NCBI GenBank assembly: GCA_900552125.1
Contig: URYK01000048.1
Span: 1 to 20,443, forward strand
Origin: an uncultured Solobacterium sp.
Lineage (GTDB): Bacteria > Bacillota_I > Bacilli_A > Erysipelotrichales > Erysipelotrichaceae
DNA length: 20,443 nucleotides
Direction: 5' to 3'
Each line of letters opens with the position of its first letter. Within the stretch, counting starts at the first letter, position 1. A model generated the notes under the pieces. That model saw only the letters and a list, made by a program, of their open reading frames with translations, was not told the DNA's origin and searched no databases. The position numbers were made by a program, and so were the translations under genes. Below are positions 1 through 6,176 of this stretch, one piece after another.

Positions 1-517
1 CTCGTATATAATACACCGAATAATCTTTCATGTCAACAACTTTTTTAAACTTTTTGCAGTTTTTTGTCATTTTCTTTTTTATCGTAGCATATATTGATAC
101 TTATACACATATCTCTTATTAAACAAACTGTTATAATACAGTCACTCCCTTTTGATTATATATTTCTTGAACTATTTATCATGAATATCAATAGTTTATT
201 ATCATCTTCTATACATCTTTATTGTTCAATATAGATGCATAATGATATCTGCATTACCAAATTCTATTTCTCATTTATATAATTCTATATATTTTCTTAT
301 CCGACATTCTTCGGGTATTTTGCATTACTCATTTTATCCTTTATTTTATTCATAGAATAATTATATTTTTATATTTAAGTTTACTATAAATCAATATTCA
401 CTATTCAATATATTATGTAATATAGCCAAATCTACTCTGCTATACGATTTTTTATCAAATAGGTCAAGCTTTTATTAAACATCATACTTATTAATCTTTG
501 CCATATGAGATTATCAT
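1..517. other. AT-rich intergenic region without a gene
   Basis: No ORF with a ribosome binding site is visible on either strand here. The first 80 bases hold a leftward promoter and phased T-tracts, listed separately. The rest is very AT-rich. A TATAAT flanked by the short inverted repeat ACTGT/ACAGT lies near 129-144. An ATG near 181 opens only a 17-codon frame with no Shine-Dalgarno sequence. I see no riboswitch or structured RNA in the remainder. Confidence 0.6.
8..36 (-). promoter_or_regulatory. Strong outward-facing sigma-A promoter
   Basis: On the minus strand TTGACA (31-36) is followed by a 17-nt spacer and TATTAT (8-13), so transcription should begin at about base 1 and run out of the window. 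Upstream of the -35 are T-tracts starting at about 41, 51, 60 and 70, roughly one helical turn apart. This is the layout of an UP element or curved DNA at highly expressed stable-RNA promoters. What it drives lies outside the window; an rRNA or tRNA operon is a reasonable guess. Confidence 0.7.
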
Positions 518-539
518 AAAAAAAGCAGCCTAAGCTGCT
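518..539 (-). terminator. Intrinsic terminator of tRNA-Leu
   Basis: On the minus strand AGCAGC-TTAG-GCTGCT forms a 6-bp GC-rich stem with a 4-nt loop, followed by a run of T. It lies 12 nt past the 3' end of the tRNA and is the natural end of that transcript. It could also end readthrough from the glycosyltransferase gene, which has no terminator of its own. Confidence 0.85.
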
Positions 540-551
540 AGATTTACTAAA

Positions 552-638
552 TGGTGCCCGAGGCCGGACTCGAACCGGCATGGTATTGCTACCGACGGAT
601 TTTGAGTCCGTTGCGTCTACCAGTTTCACCACTCGGGC
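552..638 (-). tRNA. tRNA-Leu (anticodon CAA)
   Basis: An 87-nt class II tRNA on the minus strand. The acceptor stem GCCCGAG pairs with CTCGGGC and is followed by an encoded ACCA end. The anticodon stem ACGGA/TCCGT encloses the loop CTCAAAA, giving anticodon CAA (plus-strand 602-604), which reads UUG. The long variable arm, with a GGTA/TACC stem around GCAA, is typical of tRNA-Leu. The T arm is GCCGG-TTCGAGT-CCGGC. Promoter and terminator are close on either side, so it looks like a single-gene unit. Confidence 0.97.
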
Positions 639-650
639 GATTGCCTGTTT

Positions 651-679
651 ATTATAGCTTATTTCTTTTTATAATGCAA
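651..679 (-). promoter_or_regulatory. Promoter of tRNA-Leu
   Basis: Minus-strand TTGCAT (674-679), 17-nt spacer, TATAAT (651-656). The predicted start is about 5 nt upstream of the mature tRNA 5' end at 638, a short leader suited to RNase P processing. Confidence 0.8.
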
Positions 680-702
680 TACCCCTTTTTTATTTTTTTA
701 CT

Positions 703-1395
703 TTACTTCAAGATACTATTTAACTCGGATTCTGTAATCATATTTTCATCAACCATAGCTTCTATTACTTGTTGCTGTCTTTGCTTAGCTGCTTCATGAT
801 GGTCACTTAGTTGATAATTTGAAGGTGATTGAGGCAATCCAGCTAATAATGTTGCTTCATCCAAAGTTAAATCTTTTGGTTCCTTATTAAAATAACCTTC
901 CGCTGCCTCTTTAATCCCAAAATAATTATCGCCATAATTAATAATATTTACATATACCTCTAGTATCTCATCTTTACTTAACTCTTTCTCTAATGCATAT
1001 GCAGTGAATATTTCACTAAACTTTCTTAAATAGGACTGATCATATGTATAATACAAGTTCTTAGCTAACTGCTGTGTTATTGTACTTCCACCGCCTACAA
1101 TCTCTCCTGCCACAATGTTTTGAACAAGAGCTCTAGCCATTGAACGCAGTTCCACTCCATTATGTTCATAGAAACGATGATCTTCAATAGCTATTGTAGC
1201 ATTTAGCAAATCATCACTTATTTCATCCAAAACAACATATGAAGGTTGTTTCTTTATTTCTTCAATTTTATCTTGAATGCTTGTTTCCTCTGTAACTCTA
1301 AAATGATTTAGATATCCTAAACCTACAAATATTGAAATAATAATACATAGACATAAAATAACAATAAGAATCAATTTCTTTATTATTCTTCCCAT
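703..1395 (-). CDS. Monofunctional peptidoglycan glycosyltransferase (GT51)
   Basis: A 230-aa membrane-anchored glycosyltransferase that polymerises lipid II into glycan strands outside the membrane. Residues about 8-29 form one N-terminal transmembrane anchor. The GT51 motifs follow in order: IEDHRFYEHNGV (catalytic Glu71), GGGSTITQQLAKN (101-113), RKFSE (124-128, second conserved Glu), the KDEILEVYVN region, and the LAGLPQSP motif. There is no transpeptidase domain, and the length fits stand-alone MGT/MtgA-type enzymes rather than truncated class A PBPs. A GAAGG ribosome binding site precedes the ATG. It is transcribed from its own extended -10 promoter, with tRNA-Leu downstream and no terminator between them. 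Confidence 0.93.
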   Translation of the reverse strand: MGRIIKKLILIVILCLCIIISIFVGLGYLNHFRVTEETSIQDKIEEIKKQPSYVVLDEISDDLLNATIAIEDHRFYEHNGVELRSMARALVQNIVAGEIVGGGSTITQQLAKNLYYTYDQSYLRKFSEIFTAYALEKELSKDEILEVYVNIINYGDNYFGIKEAAEGYFNKEPKDLTLDEATLLAGLPQSPSNYQLSDHHEAAKQRQQQVIEAMVDENMITESELNSILK

Positions 1396-1436
1396 TTTAG
1401 TGCCTTCTTTCCTTATTACATTTATAAACTATTATC

Positions 1437-1445
1437 ATTATAACA
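1437..1445 (-). promoter_or_regulatory. Extended -10 promoter of the glycosyltransferase gene
   Basis: Minus-strand TGTTATAAT (TATAAT at 1437-1442, TG element at 1444-1445) lies about 42 nt upstream of the ATG. There is no good -35 hexamer, as is usual for extended -10 promoters. Confidence 0.55.
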
Positions 1446-1556
1446 CATTTAAGTATCTGTGATTTTATCTTACATATTCGTTAGATAGTTTACAAAAAAA
1501 TAGCATCTAGCTTATATTCAGAATAATAAAAAAATTAAATATTTTAAAATATGCTT

Positions 1557-1584
1557 AAAAAATAAAACACGGCATATGCCGTGT
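1557..1584 (-). terminator. Intrinsic terminator after the yneF-like gene
   Basis: A perfect 18-bp palindrome (1567-1584, ACACGGCAT/ATGCCGTGT) is followed on the minus strand by TTTATTTTTT. It begins 4 nt after the stop codon of the YneF-like gene. The strand asymmetry of the T-run shows it serves the minus strand. Confidence 0.85.
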
Positions 1585-1588
1585 AATA

Positions 1589-1804
1589 TTATCTGTTTGC
1601 ATTTACTGATTTCATTATTTGCTTAATTTGAGCTTCAGAAGGTTTTCTTCCCATCTGTAAAAACATAGCACGAATCATTTTTTCATTAATTGGTGGGTTC
1701 TCTCTTAATTCTTTTTCAAATTTTTTCTTTGTGAAATAAAAACCCAAGAAGCCCCCAATAACTAATCCAACAAGGGTAAATAACACAGAGCTAATAAAAT
1801 CCAT
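1589..1804 (-). CDS. YneF-like small membrane protein (UPF0154)
   Basis: A 71-aa protein with one N-terminal transmembrane segment (about residues 5-24, glycine-rich) and a basic KKK boundary. The conserved cytoplasmic tail carries the family signature MFLQMGRKPSEAQIKQIM (47-64). Length and signature match UPF0154/YneF of Firmicutes, whose biochemical role is not established. It has a consensus AAGGAGG ribosome binding site, its own TTGTAA-17-TAAAAT promoter and its own terminator, so it is probably monocistronic. Confidence 0.9.
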   Translation of the reverse strand: MDFISSVLFTLVGLVIGGFLGFYFTKKKFEKELRENPPINEKMIRAMFLQMGRKPSEAQIKQIMKSVNANR

Positions 1805-1829
1805 ATGTAATCCTCCTTACAATACTGTT

Positions 1830-1858
1830 ATTTTACTATTTTTAGTGTGATTTTACAA
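1830..1858 (-). promoter_or_regulatory. Promoter of the yneF-like gene
   Basis: Minus-strand TTGTAA (1853-1858), 17-nt spacer, TAAAAT (1830-1835), ending about 25 nt before the ATG. It lies between the stop of the upstream unknown gene and this gene. Confidence 0.65.
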
Positions 1859-1874
1859 TACCTTTCTCTAAATT

Positions 1875-2204
1875 CTATACTTCTTCCACAATCAGATATC
1901 GATACAATCTTTTTAATAGCAGATAAAACGGATTATCTATTTCATTGAATAGCATTGTGCCATTTTCTATTTTTGCTATATACACATTTGCTCTAAAATC
2001 ATCTTTAAAACACAATCTATTATCTTTTAGCTCTATATCTATTTGATAAAAAGTTTCTGCACTATGATGAAACATTTTTAAATCGATAGAAATAAACATT
2101 TTATTTCTTTGTTGTTCATTTATATTACAAAATAAATGATAAATCGTTTTATATCTACTTAGCGTATCATAGAAATACGGATATACTATATAAACTCGTT
2201 TCAT
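1875..2204 (-). CDS. Hypothetical protein, 109 aa
   Basis: I do not recognise this family. The start is set at the ATG at 2202-2204, because AGGTGAT lies 3 nt before it; an in-frame upstream ATG at 2231 lacks such a site. The protein is rich in Tyr, Phe and Ile, starting MKRVYIVYPYFYDTLSRYK. It has no clear signal peptide or transmembrane segment and alternates hydrophobic and charged residues, suggesting a small mixed alpha/beta cytoplasmic domain. It starts 71 nt after the hydrogenase gene with no terminator between, so it may be cotranscribed with it. Any role in hydrogenase function is speculative. Confidence 0.7.
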   Translation of the reverse strand: MKRVYIVYPYFYDTLSRYKTIYHLFCNINEQQRNKMFISIDLKMFHHSAETFYQIDIELKDNRLCFKDDFRANVYIAKIENGTMLFNEIDNPFYLLLKRLYRYLIVEEV

Positions 2205-2275
2205 AATATCACCTAAAATAGCATAGCACATATCATGATCGAAAATTGTAGATATCTGTCGTTTTTTATATCATA

Positions 2276-3724
2276 TTATCTATGCAAATCAATATCTGAA
2301 AAATCAAATACCTGGAATGTAGAGGTAATTGTCTTATCTTTTAATGCCATGTTTTCTTTTGTCATGCGTGCTTTTGCCTTAGGGGCAGATTCAATAGTTG
2401 CTGGTCCACAGATACATCCACCTTGACATGCCATACCTTCTAAGATATCAGCCTGGAAACGGTTTACTTTCATAAGTAGTAAAGCTTTTTTACAAGCTTC
2501 ACTGCCATCTGCATATTCTGTTGTGATAGGCTCATCCTTATTTTCCTGCAATGCTTCCACAACTGCCTTAGATACGCCTCCTCCAATAGAGAATGAACGT
2601 CCATATGCAGAAGCAGTATCTGTTTCTTTTGGAGTACAGTTTTCCGGAGAGATTCCTTTTGAAACAAACATAGCACCTAATTCTTCAAATGTGATACAAA
2701 AATCTACTTCACTGCCTTGTACTTCCTGTTTTTTCGCAACACAAGGTCCTACGAAAACAATCTTGCTTTCAGGATGATGTTTTTTTAGATATCTTGCCAT
2801 TGCAATCATTGGACTCACCATATGAGACACATTGTTTTCATATACTGATGGATAATGCTGTTTTGCTAAATTAACAAACGCTGGACAGCATGAAGTTGTA
2901 ATTTTCTGTCCTTCTTCCTTATGTTTTTTAGCATCTTCTTTTTCATACCATGCAACTGCATCTGCACCAATGGCAGCTTCATATACTTCTTTAAAGCCTA
3001 ATTGTCTCATAGCTTCCATGATCTGCGGAAGTGTTGCCTGGTCAAATTGTCCTTGAATAGCAGGTGCAAAGATTGCATATACTTCTTTTTCATTTTTTAA
3101 AGTTTCAACAACATCTACCATCCAAGACATATCTTCTATTGCGCCAAATGGGCATTTTGCCTGACATGCACCACAGTTAATACATTTTTCTTCATCAATA
3201 TTAGCTAATCCATCTTCCCCCATATGAATAGCATCTACAGGACAGCTTTTCATACATGGGCGCTGAGTCTCAACAATAGCATTGAATGGACATGCATTTT
3301 TACATGCTCCACATTCCTTACATTTACTATAATCAATAAAAGCTCTGTCTTCCCCCATATGAATAGCATCAAATTTACATGCGGATAAACATGCTTTTGC
3401 CATACATTTACGGCAGTTATCTGTTACTTGTATCTTATGAATACTGCAGCCATCACATGCTGCTTCAATAACACGTACGATTTGACGTTTATTGTCATTT
3501 TCAACTGGTACAGGCGGTTTACCTAAAGCCATGCGAGTTCTTTGACGAATAATTTCTTTTTCTTTATAAATACAGCAGCGGAAGTCTGCATGCTTACCTG
3601 GAATCAAAAGATTCGCCACCTCATCGCATACATCCTCATCTAATTTCCCTTCAAATGCGCGTCTGCTCACTTCTTTTAATACATCAAATTTAAATTGTCT
3701 TGCTTCATGATCAAATAAAGACAT
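2276..3724 (-). CDS. Monomeric [FeFe] hydrogenase, probably group B
   Basis: A 482-aa cytoplasmic iron-only hydrogenase expected to couple ferredoxin oxidation to H2 release. The three H-cluster motifs are present: TSCCPAF (277-283), GPCVAKKQE (326-334) and MACQGGC (431-437). The ligand cysteines in all three are intact. TSCCPAF rather than TSCCPxW, and MACQGGC rather than MACPGGC, suggest group B rather than the classical group A enzyme. The N-terminal part has two ferredoxin motifs (Cys135/138/141/145 and Cys181/184/187/191) plus extra cysteines at 90, 93, 104, 107, 112, 116, 157 and 161. The segments around IHMGED (121-126 and 166-171) look duplicated. GAGGAGG precedes the ATG. Maturases HydEFG are not in the window. 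Confidence 0.95.
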   Translation of the reverse strand: MSLFDHEARQFKFDVLKEVSRRAFEGKLDEDVCDEVANLLIPGKHADFRCCIYKEKEIIRQRTRMALGKPPVPVENDNKRQIVRVIEAACDGCSIHKIQVTDNCRKCMAKACLSACKFDAIHMGEDRAFIDYSKCKECGACKNACPFNAIVETQRPCMKSCPVDAIHMGEDGLANIDEEKCINCGACQAKCPFGAIEDMSWMVDVVETLKNEKEVYAIFAPAIQGQFDQATLPQIMEAMRQLGFKEVYEAAIGADAVAWYEKEDAKKHKEEGQKITTSCCPAFVNLAKQHYPSVYENNVSHMVSPMIAMARYLKKHHPESKIVFVGPCVAKKQEVQGSEVDFCITFEELGAMFVSKGISPENCTPKETDTASAYGRSFSIGGGVSKAVVEALQENKDEPITTEYADGSEACKKALLLMKVNRFQADILEGMACQGGCICGPATIESAPKAKARMTKENMALKDKTITSTFQVFDFSDIDLHR

Positions 3725-3766
3725 AATATCCTCCTCTATAAACTACAACGTATACTTGTGCTTTTT

Positions 3767-3786
3767 TTAGCATGCTAATTATATCA
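3767..3786 (-). promoter_or_regulatory. Hydrogenase promoter with palindrome at the start site
   Basis: Minus-strand TGATATAAT (TATAAT at 3778-3783, TG element at 3785-3786) is an extended -10 promoter with only a poor -35. The perfect 12-bp palindrome TTAGCATGCTAA (3767-3778) directly follows the -10 and covers the expected start site. That is where a repressor could bind (inference). It does not match the Rex consensus. Confidence 0.5.
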
Positions 3787-3950
3787 CAAACTCTTCATAT
3801 AAATAAAGTCATTGTTCTATATTTTTATAAAAATTTGCATTTCGCACTTCTTTTCTTATCTCTAGATAAATTGGTTATAATTTTCCTTTTTATTTTCTAA
3901 TATTATCGCATAAATATTCTTATAAATAGTGGAACTCAATCGTTATTATA

Positions 3951-3979
3951 TTTACATTTCCATCACCATATGATAAAAT
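3951..3979 (+). promoter_or_regulatory. Promoter of the split lysO genes
   Basis: TTTACA (3951-3956), 17-nt spacer, TAAAAT (3974-3979) with a TG element at 3971-3972. It lies 28 nt before the ATG of the first lysO ORF, and AAAGGGG lies between. Nothing resembling a lysine riboswitch fits in this short leader. Confidence 0.7.
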
Positions 3980-4007
3980 CTTTCCGATTTGAAAGGGGAT
4001 AGTATAT

Positions 4008-4268
4008 ATGGATATTTTAATCGTTATGTGCATCGGTGTATTGATTGGTAATCGTATATACCCTGCAGACAAAAAGAAATTAAACGAATATATACAATTG
4101 ATCTGTACATTACTATTAATATTTTCAATGGGAGTTATGTTAGGAAACAAAGATAATTTCTTTCAAGAACTGGCAAGCTTAGGACTGTCAAGTTTTTTGT
4201 TTTTTCTAATTCCTACTGTTCTTTCTATTATATTAGTCTACTTTCTGACAAATCATTTCATGAAATAG
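4008..4268 (+). CDS. Lysine exporter LysO, N-terminal subunit
   Basis: An 86-aa membrane protein with three predicted transmembrane segments (about 1-17, 27-47, 57-82). It corresponds to the N-terminal part of LysO/YbjE, an inner-membrane lysine exporter of about 300 aa in Escherichia coli. The RIYPADKK turn after the first helix and the GVMLGN end of the second are typical of the family. It is followed after 25 nt by the C-terminal half in a different reading frame with its own ribosome binding site. This is therefore a two-gene split and not a gene interrupted by one stop codon. Both halves are likely needed for transport. Confidence 0.85.
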   Translation: MDILIVMCIGVLIGNRIYPADKKKLNEYIQLICTLLLIFSMGVMLGNKDNFFQELASLGLSSFLFFLIPTVLSIILVYFLTNHFMK

Positions 4269-4293
4269 GATAAATTAGTAAGGGGTGTTGTTT

Positions 4294-4899
4294 ATGGTTT
4301 TTTTAACTATTCTAGCTTTGATTTTAGGTATTTTATATGGTCAATCTGGTATTGATATTTCTTTTTTATCAGTTATCAGTTCACATTCTGATTTTATTTT
4401 ATATATATTGATGTTTTCTGTAGGAATTAGTATCGGTCTTCACGAAGGACTTTTAGCCAAATTACGTCAATATCATGTCAAAGTACTTATTATTCCATTT
4501 GGTATTATAATTGCCTCTGTATTAGGGGGAGTAATATGTGGTTTGATCATTCATTACCCAATAAATATTAGTACTGCAATTACCAGTGGTTTAGGTTGGT
4601 ATAGCTTAGCTGGAGCTACTTTAGGGAAGCTAGCCGGTGCTGAAATTGGCAGTATTGCTTTTTTAAGTAATTTAATGCGAGAAATTTTTTCTTTTTTAAT
4701 TATTCCCTTTATTGCAATCAAATTCAATAATTATACATGCATAGCTCCAGCAGCAGCAACAAGTGAAGATACAACTTTATCTATGTTAATTAAATACACT
4801 AATGAAGAAACTGTAGTATTAGCTGTTCTAAATGGAATCATTTGTTCTGCATTTGTTCCTGTTTTAATTTCATTCTGTTATTCTCTTCATTTATTCTAG
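4294..4899 (+). CDS. Lysine exporter LysO, C-terminal subunit
   Basis: A 201-aa membrane protein with about five to six transmembrane segments. The ATG at 4294 is chosen because AAGGGG (4280-4285) sits 8 nt before it; the GTG at 4285 overlaps that site. The LysO core motifs are present: SGLGWYSLAGATLG, SIAFLSNLMREI and PAAATSEDTTL. It completes the three-helix protein encoded just upstream and should export L-lysine or related compounds such as thialysine (family knowledge). No terminator follows, so transcripts may run on towards xpt. Confidence 0.9.
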   Translation: MVFLTILALILGILYGQSGIDISFLSVISSHSDFILYILMFSVGISIGLHEGLLAKLRQYHVKVLIIPFGIIIASVLGGVICGLIIHYPINISTAITSGLGWYSLAGATLGKLAGAEIGSIAFLSNLMREIFSFLIIPFIAIKFNNYTCIAPAAATSEDTTLSMLIKYTNEETVVLAVLNGIICSAFVPVLISFCYSLHLF

Positions 4900-4933
4900 A
4901 TATAGTTTACATTATAACCCATAAAAAAAAGGA

Positions 4934-4977
4934 TTGTAATTTCTCATGTCACATATTATAATAAATGACATGAGAAA
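4934..4977 (+). promoter_or_regulatory. xpt promoter inside a 12-bp inverted repeat
   Basis: TTGTAA (4934-4939), 17-nt spacer, TATAAT (4957-4962). A perfect inverted repeat flanks the -10: TTTCTCATGTCA (4940-4951) and TGACATGAGAAA (4966-4977), with 14 nt between. The left arm fills most of the spacer and the right arm covers the predicted start at about 4969. It could be an operator. In RNA reading through from lysO it could form a hairpin that competes with the terminator below. Confidence 0.6.
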
Positions 4978-4993
4978 ACAGTCTCATTTTTTT
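4970..4993 (+). terminator. Leader terminator or attenuator of xpt
   Basis: ATGAGA-AAACAG-TCTCAT forms a 6-bp stem with a 6-nt loop, followed by seven T. It begins almost at the predicted xpt start site and 31 nt before the ATG. Its 5' arm (4970-4975) lies within the right arm of the larger inverted repeat, so the two folds exclude each other. It could end lysO readthrough or attenuate xpt. Confidence 0.55.
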
Positions 4994-5024
4994 ATATTTT
5001 GAACAAAAAGAGAGGAAGCGTTTT

Positions 5025-5600
5025 ATGGAGTTACTGGAAGAATACATTGAAAAATACGGCGAGGCAATGAATGCAGATGTTTTAAAGGTTGATGCATTTT
5101 TAAATCATCAAATCGATTCTTCCCTAATGATGGAATTAGCAAAGGACTTTAAAGAGCATTTTAAAGACACTAAGATCACAAAAATTGCCACAATTGAAAC
5201 AAGCGGGATTGCTCCAGCAGTAATGCTTGGCTACATCCTTGAGGTTCCTGTTGTGTATTTCAAAAAGGATACATCAAGAATCATGAAAGATGATGCATAT
5301 ACATGTCAAGTTCATTCTTTTACCAAAAATAAAGATTATAACTTAATCTGCAGCAAAAAATATTTACATGAAGATGATCATGTTTTATTCATCGATGATT
5401 TCATGGCTAATGGTGAAGCATGTCTAGGCGGAATACATATTTTGGAACAAGCACATGCTAAAGTCGCTGGCATTGGAATTGTGATTGAAAAAGCATTTCA
5501 GCCAGGTAGAAAAAAAGTGGAAGAACTAGGATATCCAGTATATTCCCAAGCTCGTATTGCATCTTTAGATGAAGGCAATATTACATTTGTAAGACCATAA
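5025..5600 (+). CDS. xpt: Xanthine phosphoribosyltransferase
   Basis: A 191-aa cytosolic purine-salvage enzyme that joins xanthine and PRPP to make XMP. Length and sequence match the Bacillus Xpt type throughout. The PRPP-binding motif is VLFIDDFMANGEA (120-132), and the base-recognition side includes TIETSGIAPA (57-66). AGAGGAAG precedes the ATG. The usual purine riboswitch is absent; its place is taken by the inverted repeat and leader hairpin described upstream. No permease gene such as pbuX follows; a terminator does. A lone xpt fits salvage of dietary or host purines. Confidence 0.96.
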   Translation: MELLEEYIEKYGEAMNADVLKVDAFLNHQIDSSLMMELAKDFKEHFKDTKITKIATIETSGIAPAVMLGYILEVPVVYFKKDTSRIMKDDAYTCQVHSFTKNKDYNLICSKKYLHEDDHVLFIDDFMANGEACLGGIHILEQAHAKVAGIGIVIEKAFQPGRKKVEELGYPVYSQARIASLDEGNITFVRP

Positions 5601-5601
5601 G

Positions 5602-5651
5602 AAAAGAACCAATCTTCCTATATTGATATTAGGAAACATTGGTTCTTTTTT
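5602..5651. terminator. Shared terminator between xpt and the ECF S gene
   Basis: AAAAGAACCAAT (5602-5613) pairs with ATTGGTTCTTTT (5638-5649), with an inner TTCCTA/TAGGAA stem. T-rich flanks lie on the xpt side and, more weakly, on the minus strand. It begins 1 nt after the xpt stop and reaches the stop of the convergent gene. Confidence 0.85.
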
Positions 5652-6165
5652 ATTCTTTATGAATTTCAATCTTTTCAATTACCTTTACAAGTAAAGGAAT
5701 TATAATTAACTGTAAAATAATTCCTGGCAGTGCAGTCACAAATGCCGCAGTTAAGAATATTTCTAATGTATATGCTTTTCCTGCCATGCTTAATAGGATA
5801 AGATTAACAATACCGCTTACTGCTCTTCCTGCCAGCATCGTAATAATCAATGAAGGATAAAGAGGCAGTCTTTTTACTATTAAACCACTTAAAAAACCAT
5901 ATGTCATCAGTTCAAAGCACATCGCAATGCCAGTTGGCATGAATACCGGCATTCCTGTAAGTGCACTTGATACTAAAGGAGTTAAGACCCCAATTAAAGC
6001 ACCATATCCTGAACCGCAAACAAACCCGCACAACAAAACTGGTATATGCATAGGCAAAAACATTGCCCCAGCTCCTGGCCCAAAAGAATGAAATGCAAAT
6101 GGAAGTACTAATCCAAGTGCTAAGAAAAATGCAGAAATAGTTATTTTTTTTACTTGACTACTCAT
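5650..6165 (-). CDS. ECF transporter S component, ligand unknown
   Basis: A 171-aa integral membrane protein with about five to six helices that matches the substrate-binding S components of energy-coupling factor transporters. The N-terminal FFLALGLVLPFAFH helix is followed by the family-typical MFLPMHIPVLLCGFVCG (35-51) and the LIGVLTPLVSSALTGMP loop. The ECF A, A' and T proteins are not in the window, so it would use a shared module. It starts 11 nt after the stop of the thioredoxin-like lipoprotein gene, and AGGGGGTG fills the gap, so the two form an operon. The transported vitamin or cofactor cannot be told from sequence alone. Confidence 0.85.
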   Translation of the reverse strand: MSSQVKKITISAFFLALGLVLPFAFHSFGPGAGAMFLPMHIPVLLCGFVCGSGYGALIGVLTPLVSSALTGMPVFMPTGIAMCFELMTYGFLSGLIVKRLPLYPSLIITMLAGRAVSGIVNLILLSMAGKAYTLEIFLTAAFVTALPGIILQLIIIPLLVKVIEKIEIHKE

Positions 6166-6176
6166 ATATACACCCC

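Noticed and set aside
432..632. 66-aa minus-strand ORF beginning MVKLVDATDSKSVGSN
   Set aside because: It is a translation of the tRNA-Leu gene, a well-known artefact.
551..799. 82-aa plus-strand ORF beginning MVPEAGLEPA
   Set aside because: It starts in the tRNA antisense and runs into the antisense of the glycosyltransferase gene, without a ribosome binding site.
2523..2777. 84-aa plus-strand ORF inside the hydrogenase gene
   Set aside because: It is an antisense shadow of a conserved coding region with no initiation signal.
3767..3786. Rex binding site at the hydrogenase promoter
   Set aside because: Only part of one TTGTGA-like half-site is present and the palindrome has a different sequence.
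3840..4007. Lysine riboswitch or T-box before lysO
   Set aside because: The leader after the promoter is too short and no conserved motif is visible.
4269..4293. Frameshift in a single lysO gene
   Set aside because: The two ORFs are separated by 25 nt with a new ribosome binding site, and each half is intact, so two genes are more likely than a sequencing error or a pseudogene.
4900..5024. Purine riboswitch upstream of xpt
   Set aside because: The conserved purine-aptamer core is absent, and the leader from the predicted start is only about 56 nt.
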